This document shows, one piece after another, positions 16,113-24,107 of a stretch of 64,000 nucleotides of DNA. The stretch is from the NCBI RefSeq assembly GCF_009828585.1, contig NZ_WSRZ01000021.1:1-64000 (forward strand), written 5' to 3'. Position numbers and translations under genes: made by a program. Numbering within the stretch: position 1 is the first letter of the stretch; each line of letters opens with the position of its first letter. Under the pieces are notes generated by a model. It saw only the letters and a program-made list of their open reading frames with translations, had not been told where the DNA came from and searched no databases. Source of the DNA: Shewanella litoralis. Its GTDB lineage: Bacteria; Pseudomonadota; Gammaproteobacteria; Enterobacterales; Shewanellaceae.

Positions 16113-16982
16113 ATGCAAATCAATCGTGTACTTCTCACAGCTGTCGGCAGTGTATTGTTGGCAATGGTGACGATTCAATCTGGTGCTTCATTAGCAAAAC
16201 AACTTTTTCCTATCGTGGGGCCAGAAGGCACGACAGCGTTACGTTTAGGTTTTGCCGCGGTCATTTTGTGGTTGGTGTTCCGCCCTTGGCGCGCACTACC
16301 TCAAGGGCGAGATTGGCAAAGCATTATTATTTATGGACTGTGCCTGGGCGGGATGAATATTTTATTTTATCTTGCGATTGAACGTATTCCGTTAGGCATT
16401 GCAGTCGCGCTTGAGTTTACCGGCCCGCTGGCGGTAGCCTTATTTAGCTCAAAGCGTAAAAGCGATTTGTTTTGGGTAGCTTGTGCCATTGCAGGCATTT
16501 TATTGCTCATGCCAAGTTTGTCGAGCGCTCAAGGGCTTGATATAGCAGGAGCATTGATGGCACTGGGTGCCGGTGCTTGTTGGGCCGGGTATATTTTATT
16601 TGGTACTCGTACAGGTAAGCAAGCATCTGGCGGCATAACGGTGGCTTTAGGCATGACCGTGGCTGCAATTGTTTTAGTGCCCGTTGGTGCTGTTACCCAA
16701 GGCTTAGCGTTAATTAGCTGGGAAGTCTTACCGCTTGGCTTATTAGTTGGGGTGTTATCAAGTGCGTTGCCCTATTCATTAGAAATGGTGGCGCTGCGTA
16801 ATATGCCTACCCAGGCCTTTAGCGTGCTCATGAGTTTAGAGCCAGCAATTGCTGCATTAGCGGGTTTTGTCATTTTAAGTGAGCAATTAACCGTGCTTCA
16901 GTGGTCTGCCATTGGTTTAGTGATACTGGCGTCAATAGGCAGTAGCTTTACGCCTAAAAAAGCGGTTGAAATGGGCGTGTAA
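16113..16982 (+). CDS. RhtA-like EamA-family exporter
   Basis: A 289-residue inner-membrane protein with ten predicted hydrophobic spans in two EamA repeats. It closely resembles E. coli RhtA (threonine/homoserine exporter): shared stretches include IQSGASLAKQLFP, GTTALRLGFA, IPLGIAVALEFTGPLAVALF, LGAGACWAGYI and ALPYSLEMVAL. The predicted substrates are therefore homoserine, threonine or related amino acids; I leave the gene symbol open because paralogues exist. It lies 18 bases before an SMR-family exporter, and the two are probably co-transcribed. Confidence 0.88.
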   Translation: MQINRVLLTAVGSVLLAMVTIQSGASLAKQLFPIVGPEGTTALRLGFAAVILWLVFRPWRALPQGRDWQSIIIYGLCLGGMNILFYLAIERIPLGIAVALEFTGPLAVALFSSKRKSDLFWVACAIAGILLLMPSLSSAQGLDIAGALMALGAGACWAGYILFGTRTGKQASGGITVALGMTVAAIVLVPVGAVTQGLALISWEVLPLGLLVGVLSSALPYSLEMVALRNMPTQAFSVLMSLEPAIAALAGFVILSEQLTVLQWSAIGLVILASIGSSFTPKKAVEMGV

Positions 16983-17000
16983 TCAGATGTTAATTAAATT

Positions 17001-17345
17001 ATGGTACAGGAAATGAAAAGTTGGATATTGTTAAGTGTGGCGATTTTAACCGAAGTTGTGGCGACATCTGCGCTTAAAGCCAGTGATGGATTTACTAAAG
17101 TTACGCCTTCAATAGTGGTTATTGTTGGCTATGTGTTGTCTTTTTACTTTCTTTCTCTAGCATTAAAAGGGATCCCGGTAGGTGTCGCTTATGCCACATG
17201 GGCAGGCCTTGGGATTGTGCTTATTACCTTAATAGCCTGGGTGATGTACGGTCAAAAGTTGGATTTAGGTGCACTGGTGGGCATGGGATTTATTTTGATT
17301 GGTGTGGTGATAATGAATTTATTTTCGAATGTGACGCCGCATTAG
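17001..17345 (+). CDS. Small multidrug resistance (SMR) family transporter
   Basis: A 114-residue four-helix inner-membrane protein of the EmrE/Qac/SugE family, dual-topology antiporters that swap protons for cationic compounds. The essential membrane glutamate appears in [16 protein letters not shown], and the second-helix [17 protein letters not shown] signature is intact. Trp-Ala-Gly-Leu-Gly rather than the SugE/Gdx signature suggests a drug or polyamine exporter. Two starts are possible, ATG 17001 or ATG 17013; ACAGGA lies too close to the second, so the first is given. A bidirectional terminator follows. Confidence 0.9.
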   Translation: MVQEMKSWILLSVAILTEVVATSALKASDGFTKVTPSIVVIVGYVLSFYFLSLALKGIPVGVAYATWAGLGIVLITLIAWVMYGQKLDLGALVGMGFILIGVVIMNLFSNVTPH

Positions 17346-17364
17346 CGTAGAAAGACAGGTAACT

Positions 17365-17405
17365 AAAAAGGGCTTAACAATACACGTGATTGTTAAGCCC
17401 TTTTT
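17365..17405. terminator. Bidirectional terminator between SMR gene and yqhD
   Basis: A 17-bp perfect stem (17365-17381 with 17389-17405) carrying the core GGGCTTAACA/TGTTAAGCCC, with a 7-base loop and A/T tails on both sides. It serves both convergent genes. Confidence 0.93.
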
Positions 17406-17455
17406 CGTTTCGAGCAACTCGAAGCGACCCTAATGTCGCTTCGATTAAATGCTGA

Positions 17456-18619
17456 CTACCACGCCATATCTAAAATTTTACGGCTGGTGGCTAAATCAAC
17501 TTTGCCACTTTCAGATAATGCGGTCATGCCGTGGGCTTCTAACGCGTCAACCACTTGAGATAGTTGCTCTTGCGTTACACCATGGTCACGTAAACGCACA
17601 GGTAAACCCACTTGCTTGAAGAAAGCTTCGGTTTTGTCGATAGCCTGAACTACACGGCTTGCTTCGTCACCTTCTGTAATATCCCACACGCGTGCAGCAT
17701 ATTGTACGAGTTTGGCGTGTTTTTGCTCTTTTAGCACACGCCATAATGATGGCAAGATCACCGCGAGCGTTTGTGCATGGTCAATATCAAATAGGGCAGT
17801 TAGCTCGTGGCCAATCATATGAGTCGACCAATCTAACGGTACGCCTGTACCTATCATGCCGTTTAGGGCAGATGTGGCACTCCACATTAAGTTTGCACGA
17901 GCATCATAGTTGGTTGGCTCTGCAACTGTGATTGGGCCAACTTCAATTAAGGTACGTAAAATACCTTCTGCCATGCGGTCTTGTACGCGGGCATCAACTG
18001 GGTAAGTTGCATATTGCTCAAGCACATGCACAAATGCATCAACCACACCGTTAGCAACCTGAATTTTTGGCAAGCTGAAGGTTAATTCAGGATCTAGCAT
18101 GGCAAATGTTGGGTAAGCACATGGGTGGTTTACTGGGAATTTACCACCTTGATAACTTACAACGGCAAAGGCGTTCATTTCAGAACCGGTAGCTGGCAGG
18201 GTAGCAATCACACCGAGTGGAATCACTTTGTCATCAGCCACTGGCACTGGGTTAAACCCGTGTTGTAGTAAGCTTGCTGTATCGCCGTCAAACTGAGTGG
18301 CAAGGGCGATAAATTTGGTGCCGTCCATGACTGAACCACCACCCACAGCTAACAAGAAGTCGATTTTTTCATTACGTGCCACTTCTACAGCTTTTAGCAG
18401 AGTGTCATATTTTGGGTTGGCTTCAATACCACCAAATTCAAATACAGTGCGGTTACCTAAAGCGGCTTTGACTTTATCAAGCGTACCAAAACGTTGCACG
18501 CTGCCGCCACCGTAAGTGATTAATACTCTGGCATTGGCTGGTATAAGTTGATCTAACTCTGCAATACGGTCTTTGCCGAAAACAACATGAGTAGGGTTAC
18601 GATAATTAAAGTTAAGCAT
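17456..18619 (-). CDS. yqhD: NADPH-dependent iron-type alcohol/aldehyde dehydrogenase
   Basis: A 387-residue cytoplasmic enzyme very similar to E. coli YqhD, which reduces short-chain and lipid-derived aldehydes with NADPH. The glycine-rich NADP-binding motif LLAVGGGSVMDGTKFI is present near residue 95. Metal ligands are visible in NGVVDAFVHVLEQY (Asp and His) and HMIGHELTALFDIDHAQTLA (two His). Length equals the E. coli protein. The AraC-type gene yqhC is divergent from it at 18907, as in E. coli, implying induction by electrophiles or aldehydes. Confidence 0.94.
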   Translation of the reverse strand: MLNFNYRNPTHVVFGKDRIAELDQLIPANARVLITYGGGSVQRFGTLDKVKAALGNRTVFEFGGIEANPKYDTLLKAVEVARNEKIDFLLAVGGGSVMDGTKFIALATQFDGDTASLLQHGFNPVPVADDKVIPLGVIATLPATGSEMNAFAVVSYQGGKFPVNHPCAYPTFAMLDPELTFSLPKIQVANGVVDAFVHVLEQYATYPVDARVQDRMAEGILRTLIEVGPITVAEPTNYDARANLMWSATSALNGMIGTGVPLDWSTHMIGHELTALFDIDHAQTLAVILPSLWRVLKEQKHAKLVQYAARVWDITEGDEASRVVQAIDKTEAFFKQVGLPVRLRDHGVTQEQLSQVVDALEAHGMTALSESGKVDLATSRKILDMAW

Positions 18620-18750
18620 AATAGGCGCCTTTTGGTTTAGCGATAAAACAATAAATACGTTGCAGTTTACCCACGCTCTTAAACATCAGGTTGTAAGAGT
18701 GGCGCAAACAACAGCCAGAAATCATGTGTCTATAATAGTCTCTTGAGTCA

Positions 18751-18821
18751 AAATAAACATACACAGAACTATCGTGTTCATGCTCATTCCTACCTTTTTT
18801 GTTTAAATAAGATGTTTATTT
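18751..18821. promoter_or_regulatory. Inverted repeat in the yqhD-yqhC intergenic region
   Basis: AAATAAACAT (18751-18760) is the exact reverse complement of ATGTTTATTT (18812-18821), 51 bases apart. The right copy is also part of a local imperfect palindrome, AAATAAGATGTTTATTT (18805-18821). The region between the divergent genes is 287 bases and otherwise gene-free. AraC-family proteins often bind paired sites, so these are candidate YqhC operators. Confidence 0.45.
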
Positions 18822-18906
18822 GCTAAATATAATGCCTTTTACTACTTTTTTGGTAATATCTATCTTAACTCGGCAATGGTGCTGTTAATTTTATTAAGGT
18901 GGTTTT

Positions 18907-19776
18907 ATGAATGAGATAGCAACATTAATGGCACAGCTTGCACCACAAGAAGGAGTTAATAATACTCATTTGGCTGGGGTACGTGTGTTTCGTGGCTCAC
19001 AATATGCTTCTCGGGGGCCATTATGCTATTCCCAGGGGGTGTTGATTGTGGGTCAGGGCAAAAAGCGTGTCTATATTGAGGATAAAACCTTTGACTACGA
19101 CCGTCAGCATTCATTAGTCATGACGGTACCGCTCCCGGTTGAATGCGAAACCTTTGCCAGTATTGAAGAACCGGTATTAGTGTTGATGGTTGATATTAAC
19201 TTAGTGCAGTTAAATTACATCGTTAGGCTAATGGACGAACATCATCAAATTCCAAAAGATTTAAATGAGTCGCGCCAAAGTGGTTTTTTTATTGCCGACA
19301 GCACTGAAGACATGGATTGCAGTGTTATCCGCTTATTGCAGGCTTTGCAGTCGCCGTTAGAGGCTAAAGTGATGGGCGAGGCGTTAGTGCTCGAACTGCT
19401 ATATCGCTTATTGGATTCGCCAAATGCCGCACCGCTGTATGCCTTGTCGTTAAGCCATACCCGCTTGTCGAGAGTGGAAAAAGCCCTCAGTTATATCCAC
19501 AAACACTATGGTGATTCGGTCGAGGTCGATACATTAGCGGGTTTAGTGAACATGAGCCCGTCAGCGTTCCATCGCTGTTTTAAAGAAGTGACATCATCGT
19601 CGCCTATTCAATATGTGAAGAAAATTCGCTTAAATAAAGCCAGAGAGTTATTACAATTACAAAAACTTAAAGTGAAAGAGGTATCTACCCAGGTGGGCTA
19701 TGAAAGCACGGCACAATTTAGCCGTGAATTTAAACGCTACTTTGATCAAAGCCCGGGTGAGTTTGCTCGGTTATAA
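18907..19776 (+). CDS. AraC-family transcriptional regulator (YqhC-like)
   Basis: A 289-residue regulator. Residues 20-160 form the AraC-type N-terminal sensor domain (YSQGVLIVGQGKKRVYIED pattern), and residues 185-289 hold two helix-turn-helix motifs: VEVDTLAGLVNMSPSAFHRCF and KEVSTQVGYESTAQFSREFK. AAGGTGG lies 5 bases before the ATG. The gene is divergent from yqhD, the same arrangement as E. coli yqhC-yqhD, where YqhC activates yqhD in response to aldehydes. The same role is inferred here. Confidence 0.88.
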   Translation: MNEIATLMAQLAPQEGVNNTHLAGVRVFRGSQYASRGPLCYSQGVLIVGQGKKRVYIEDKTFDYDRQHSLVMTVPLPVECETFASIEEPVLVLMVDINLVQLNYIVRLMDEHHQIPKDLNESRQSGFFIADSTEDMDCSVIRLLQALQSPLEAKVMGEALVLELLYRLLDSPNAAPLYALSLSHTRLSRVEKALSYIHKHYGDSVEVDTLAGLVNMSPSAFHRCFKEVTSSSPIQYVKKIRLNKARELLQLQKLKVKEVSTQVGYESTAQFSREFKRYFDQSPGEFARL

Positions 19777-19818
19777 TGCGCATTTACATCGTGTTCGCTT
19801 ATTGATTAAGGGATTAAT

Positions 19819-20160
19819 ATGTTTGCAATTGCACCCACACAAATCACATTCTTTGAGTTTTTAACGCCATTAGTGGCGTCGGGCCAAAAGACAATTACCA
19901 TCCGTGATTTTAGCGAAAGTCATTACCAACCTGGTACTCAAGTTGAGGTCTACACCCTTGAAAGCCATACTAGGGTTTGCGACATTGTTATTTTGGCCGT
20001 TGAGCCGTTAGCCTTTGACGACATCAATGAATTTCATGCCGCCCAAGAAAGCTTACCTTTAGATGAACTTAAACACCTTATCCAACAGGTTTACCCTGAC
20101 CAACAACGTCTATTTATGATCTCTTTTGCGCTTGTTAAGAAGCAAGCTAGCTCAAATTAA
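19819..20160 (+). CDS. yqfB: N4-acetylcytidine amidohydrolase (ASCH domain)
   Basis: A 113-residue ASCH-domain protein similar to E. coli YqfB, which hydrolyses N4-acetylcytidine. Family residues are seen in ITFFEFLTPLVASGQKTITIRD (described by pattern), where the Lys and Thr correspond to the catalytic pair, and in the C-terminal LDELKHLIQQVYPDQ. The catalytic Glu is expected in the EFHAAQESLPL segment. It lies 42 bases after the yqhC-like gene and may be co-transcribed. There is no signal peptide or membrane segment. Confidence 0.88.
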   Translation: MFAIAPTQITFFEFLTPLVASGQKTITIRDFSESHYQPGTQVEVYTLESHTRVCDIVILAVEPLAFDDINEFHAAQESLPLDELKHLIQQVYPDQQRLFMISFALVKKQASSN

Positions 20161-20196
20161 TCCTCTATCAATCATTGACCTCAATTGTCATATCTC

Positions 20197-20232
20197 GTTT
20201 TAGACACGCTTCACTACAGTAGTGTCTAAAAC
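20197..20232. repeat. Inverted repeat with two alternative pairings
   Basis: GTTTTAGACAC (20197-20207) and GTGTCTAAAAC (20222-20232) are perfect complements. An overlapping palindrome, CACTACAGTAGTG (20212-20224), competes with the outer stem because it uses the same GTG. No T-run follows. It sits 36 bases after yqfB and 178 bases before the radical SAM gene, so it may be an operator or an mRNA 3' structure. Confidence 0.5.
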
Positions 20233-20410
20233 ATGATCTGCTTAACAATTGATCTCTTCTAACCATGTTAGTTTGCATATCTATTAGTTACTTCACATTT
20301 TAGCTACCGCTAAAGTGATACTTTTGCTTTCTGCGTGTGACATATTTGTATATTTAACACTTTGCTATCAATGGTTTTGCTCTCAGGGCTTCATTCAATT
20401 AGGATTTTCT

Positions 20411-21748
20411 ATGTCTTCAATTATTCAATCAGCCAGCCAGGAGTTGATTAAACCTTACCAAGCCAATATTACTGTGCCTAACTGGATGATAAGTTCAATG
20501 GAACGGGTGATGCAGTATTATGTCGACAAAAACCTGCGCCTTGACACTATTTCGACCGACCGCATGCCTAAGCCGGTGGAAGGCAAAAAGTACATGCTGT
20601 ACGCTCACATTCCGTTTTGCCATACCTTGTGTTCGTTTTGTACTTTTCACCGTTTTTTATTCCGCGAAGACAAAGCGCGTGAGTACTTTATTGCGCTGCG
20701 TAAAGAAATGCAGATGGCAAAAAACTTAGGCTATGAATTTGAGTCCATGTACATTGGCGGCGGCACTACAACGGTATTAGAAGATGAATTAGCTCGTACG
20801 ATTGAACACGCAAAAACATTATTTCCAGGCATCAAAGAAGTGTCTTGTGAGTCGGATCCGCAACACTTAGCAAGCCCTGAATTTAAACAACTTAAAGGCC
20901 TAGTCGACAGAATGTCGATTGGGGTACAAAGCTTTGATGACGGCATTTTAAAGATGACCGATCGTTTAGATAAGTTTGGCTCAGGCCAAGAAACCTTTGA
21001 CCGCATTATGGCGGCCAAAGAGTTATTTCCGATTATCAACGTGGATTTAATTTTTGGTTTTAAAGGCCAAACTGACGAGATTATCCAGTCTGATCTCGAT
21101 ATGGCATCTAAGCTAGACCCGCGCCAAATTACCACTTATCCGTTAATGATTACTCACCAAACCCGTAAAAGTGTTAAAGGTCAGTTAGCGGCTCCTCATG
21201 GCGACATGGTTAACCAGTATCGCCAGATTTTAAACAGCTTAACAGGTCAGTATAATCAGCTATCCGCATGGGCATTTGGCAAAACCGATAATGAAGGTTT
21301 TGATGAATACGTGATTGATTATGATGAGTACCTAGGTGTGGGTTCAGGCTCATTCAGTTTTTTAAATGACACTCTATATGTGAATACATTTTCACTGAAA
21401 AAATATCAACAACGCATCGCGCAGGGCCGTATGGCCGTTGAACAACAGAAAAAATATCAATTAAAAGAAGTGATGCAATATCGTTTCTTGCTCGGTATGT
21501 TCTCAGGACGTTTATCGCGTCAGTATTTCCGCGATACCTTTAACGTCAATTTAGATACCGCCTTATTTAAAGAAATGGCCTCAATGAAAGCCATGGGCGC
21601 GCTCAAAAATGATCCGCTTAATCCTGACGAATTAATTGTGACCGACAACGGAAAAATGTTGGGGCTATTGATGATGAAAGAGTTTTACTCTGGTATGGAC
21701 AATGTGCGAGCTCAGTTACGTCAACCACTTGCTGAGGCCGATATGTAA
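20411..21748 (+). CDS. HemN-like radical SAM protein
   Basis: A 445-residue radical S-adenosylmethionine protein of the coproporphyrinogen III oxidase (HemN/HutW-like) group. The cluster motif Cys70-x3-Cys74-x2-Cys77 reads PFCHTLCSFCTFHRF, followed by YIGGGTTTVL and SIGVQSFDDGILKMTDR, both typical of HemN relatives. The C-terminal winged-helix-like part is present. Homologues include heme-processing enzymes, but the exact substrate cannot be decided here. The ATG at 20411 follows AGGA by 6 bases; a frame extension to 20315 would add a hydrophobic stretch without a ribosome site. Confidence 0.82.
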   Translation: MSSIIQSASQELIKPYQANITVPNWMISSMERVMQYYVDKNLRLDTISTDRMPKPVEGKKYMLYAHIPFCHTLCSFCTFHRFLFREDKAREYFIALRKEMQMAKNLGYEFESMYIGGGTTTVLEDELARTIEHAKTLFPGIKEVSCESDPQHLASPEFKQLKGLVDRMSIGVQSFDDGILKMTDRLDKFGSGQETFDRIMAAKELFPIINVDLIFGFKGQTDEIIQSDLDMASKLDPRQITTYPLMITHQTRKSVKGQLAAPHGDMVNQYRQILNSLTGQYNQLSAWAFGKTDNEGFDEYVIDYDEYLGVGSGSFSFLNDTLYVNTFSLKKYQQRIAQGRMAVEQQKKYQLKEVMQYRFLLGMFSGRLSRQYFRDTFNVNLDTALFKEMASMKAMGALKNDPLNPDELIVTDNGKMLGLLMMKEFYSGMDNVRAQLRQPLAEADM

Positions 21749-21826
21749 TGATGCTGATAGCCGTGCGATCTACGCCGATTTTGTTATACTCAACACTCTT
21801 TTGTCGGGGTTTATCTAGGTATCGCT

Positions 21827-22672
21827 ATGGCCAACATTTTACTGCTCGCTAATATCAATTGTGACCGTATTTTACTGCTTGATAAACCATTGCAAACGGG
21901 TGGGCGGTTTCATTATCAAGATGGCGGTTTACGTTTAGGCGGTGGCGGTGCCAACACAGGTTTAGGTTTGGTGTGGGCTAAACACAATGTGTCGCTAGTC
22001 AGCGAAGTGGGCAGTGATGATATTGGCGATTGGATTTTAGCGAAAGCGAGTACCCTTGGCTTAGATTGTCGCCTGGTGCATCGCTTTAGCGGTAACACCT
22101 GTGAGATGTTGTTGGTGATGACCCCAGATGGCGAGCGCACCATTATTCGGCCACAACGGCCGATATTTGAGCTCCCCGCGGCGCCAGATTGGCAACAATG
22201 GGACGCGTTTTATATCAATTCCTCAGCCAATGGTGCAGAGCAGTGGGCGCATGATGCCATTAGCGCTCAGCCAACTTGTATCGTGGTTGCGCAATTGGCT
22301 AAAGATCAACGCGAGCGACCTTGTCATGTGTTGATTGCCTCGATTACCGATATGCAAGGCAGATGTAACCAAGCACCATGGCAATTTGCTCAAGCCATTG
22401 CGGGTAATGCATTACAGTATTTTATTGTGACCGATGGTGATAAAGGCGCGATAGTTTACAGCGCTGAAGGCGAGCAGCATGTTCCTGCGGTAATAGCTGA
22501 AGTTGTTGATACTACTGGCGCAGGTGACGCGTATGCGGCAGGTGTTATCCATGGTTTATGTCAAAAAATGTCGATTACTGAAGCGATGCATGAAGGGGCA
22601 TTATGGGCATCATTTGCGGTTGCGACGCAAAGCTCTATTCCTGGCGATGCGCTGAAAAACTATCTTGCTTAA
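21827..22672 (+). CDS. PfkB-family carbohydrate kinase
   Basis: A 281-residue ribokinase-like sugar kinase. The N-terminal signature LRLGGGGANTGLGLVWAKHN near residue 45 binds the sugar, and the C-terminal DTTGAGDAYAAGVIHGL near residue 228 carries the catalytic Asp and anion hole. Length is slightly below the 300-residue norm. The phosphate acceptor (ribose, fructose, nucleoside or other) is not determinable from sequence. The gene stands alone with its own terminator overlapping the stop codon. Confidence 0.87.
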   Translation: MANILLLANINCDRILLLDKPLQTGGRFHYQDGGLRLGGGGANTGLGLVWAKHNVSLVSEVGSDDIGDWILAKASTLGLDCRLVHRFSGNTCEMLLVMTPDGERTIIRPQRPIFELPAAPDWQQWDAFYINSSANGAEQWAHDAISAQPTCIVVAQLAKDQRERPCHVLIASITDMQGRCNQAPWQFAQAIAGNALQYFIVTDGDKGAIVYSAEGEQHVPAVIAEVVDTTGAGDAYAAGVIHGLCQKMSITEAMHEGALWASFAVATQSSIPGDALKNYLA

Positions 22673-22705
22673 AATGACAAATGGTCATTCTGATTGTCAT
22701 TTTTA
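22671..22705 (+). terminator. Terminator after the PfkB kinase gene
   Basis: AAAATGACAA (22671-22680) pairs perfectly with TTGTCATTTT (22694-22703), with a 13-base loop and a following T-run. The left arm overlaps the stop codon. The stem is A/T-rich, so strength is moderate. Confidence 0.7.
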
Positions 22706-22899
22706 TGTCATCAATACCCTTTATTATGTTCGTGTCTAATCAACTTGTATCGTCATGTGCTGAGTTAACTGCTCACAATACTTTTTTACGGTACGATCTC
22801 CCTTGTTATATATCGCCTTGCTGCTTTCAGTAAGGCTTTTTTTTGTTCAAAATTTGGGTATATTGGCTGTACGTTGTAATGTCAGCAGGGATAAGCGGG

Positions 22900-23592
22900 A
22901 TGAATAAAAACTGGGTTAATCGTATTTCGGGTTTGTATTTAGGCGACCAGGTGCAAATGCACAATGGTGTAGCCAGTTGCATTAACCAAAAGCACGCCGC
23001 TTCACAACTTAGTGTGCTATTTGATCGTGTTGTCGGTAATAGTGAGGCCGATCCAAAGCATCATGGCGGTTTAGATCGCGTGTTGCATCATTTTCCCCGT
23101 GAACATTATGGCCAGTATCGTCGTTGGGACTTAATGTCGAGTTTTAAAGATGCGCCGTCAATGGGTGAAAATATTAGTACCGTTGGCTTAAACGAGGCGC
23201 AAGTTAACATTGGCGATATTGTGCAAATCGGTGATGTGACGCTACAGGTTACTCAACCGCGATCGCCTTGTTTTAAGCTTAACTTGCAGTTTGAGCAGCC
23301 TAAATTTGCCCTAGCAATGCAAGAAAGCCGCATGTGTGGTTGGTTTTATCGAGTGTTGTCTGAAGGGGTTATTCGCCCCAGTGACAGTATTTGCTTAATT
23401 GAGCGTAAAACGGACATTAGTATTGCCAAGGCAATGCAAATTTACTTTTTGCCTGAGTTTGATGCCGAGCAGTATCAAACTTTACTTAATTGTGAAGGCC
23501 TAGCTCAAAGCTGGGTAGAGTCACTGCAACGAAGAATTGAACAAAACAATATAGAAGACTGGGCAATGCGCTTATACGGTAAAGTCAGTTAA
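22900..23592 (+). CDS. MOSC-domain protein (YiiM-like)
   Basis: A 230-residue protein with the MOSC domain, which in YiiM relatives is a molybdenum-cofactor sulfur-carrier fold that reduces N-hydroxylated bases. The conserved region DPKHHGGLDRVLHHFPREHY begins the domain, MGENISTVGL follows, and the key cysteine is in TQPRSPCFKLNLQF. The C-terminal 50 residues match the YiiM '3-alpha' helical extension. The ATG at 22900 follows AAGCGGG; the upstream in-frame extension is hydrophobic and has no ribosome site. It is another potential user of the cofactor made by the moa/moe genes in this window. Confidence 0.87.
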   Translation: MNKNWVNRISGLYLGDQVQMHNGVASCINQKHAASQLSVLFDRVVGNSEADPKHHGGLDRVLHHFPREHYGQYRRWDLMSSFKDAPSMGENISTVGLNEAQVNIGDIVQIGDVTLQVTQPRSPCFKLNLQFEQPKFALAMQESRMCGWFYRVLSEGVIRPSDSICLIERKTDISIAKAMQIYFLPEFDAEQYQTLLNCEGLAQSWVESLQRRIEQNNIEDWAMRLYGKVS

Positions 23593-23655
23593 TTAAGCAA
23601 TGCTTGTATGCTGCTCACACCATGTTGATAATAATAAAATGATAAGGAATATCTG

Positions 23656-24015
23656 ATGTCTGATCCCTCGTTCGAGGTCACTAAGCCAGCCAGAGACATA
23701 GGGTTATTGATCCATGCAGCAAGCTTTGCGGGTTATGTGTTTCCATTAGGTAGCGTATTAGGTCCGTTGATTGTGTGGTTGATGAAGCGTGACGAGTATG
23801 AGTTTGCTAATCAGTGTGGTAAAAATTGCCTTAACTTCAAATTGAGTTTAATTATTTATGCGATGATTTCGGCAGTTTTGATTTTGGTGGGTGTTGGCGT
23901 ATTACTGTTAGCAGCGTTAGCATTATTAGATATTATTTGTACTATTATCGCGATAGTCAAAGCCAGTGACGGGATTGCTTACCAATATCCACTGTCGATT
24001 AAGTTTTTAAAATAA
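23656..24015 (+). CDS. DUF4870 membrane protein
   Basis: A 119-residue membrane protein of the DUF4870 family. Three hydrophobic segments are visible near residues 18-42, 62-88 and 88-105, with the family loop MKRDEYEFANQCGKNCLNF between the first two. Function is unknown. AAGGAATAT precedes the ATG at 23656. It is 63 bases after the MOSC gene, without a terminator between, and has a strong terminator after it. Confidence 0.85.
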   Translation: MSDPSFEVTKPARDIGLLIHAASFAGYVFPLGSVLGPLIVWLMKRDEYEFANQCGKNCLNFKLSLIIYAMISAVLILVGVGVLLLAALALLDIICTIIAIVKASDGIAYQYPLSIKFLK

Positions 24016-24023
24016 CACCTGGT

Positions 24024-24064
24024 AAATAAAATAATGCCACTCAATGAGTGGCATTATTTTATTT
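24024..24064. terminator. Bidirectional terminator between DUF4870 gene and chemoreceptor
   Basis: A 19-bp perfect stem (24024-24042 with 24046-24064), core AATGCCACTC/GAGTGGCATT, and a 3-base loop AAT, flanked by A-rich and T-rich arms. It lies between convergent genes. Confidence 0.92.
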
Positions 24065-24107
24065 ACGAGCCATTGAGTGTTTGCTAGTTGCAAACACTCG
24101 AGTGGGA

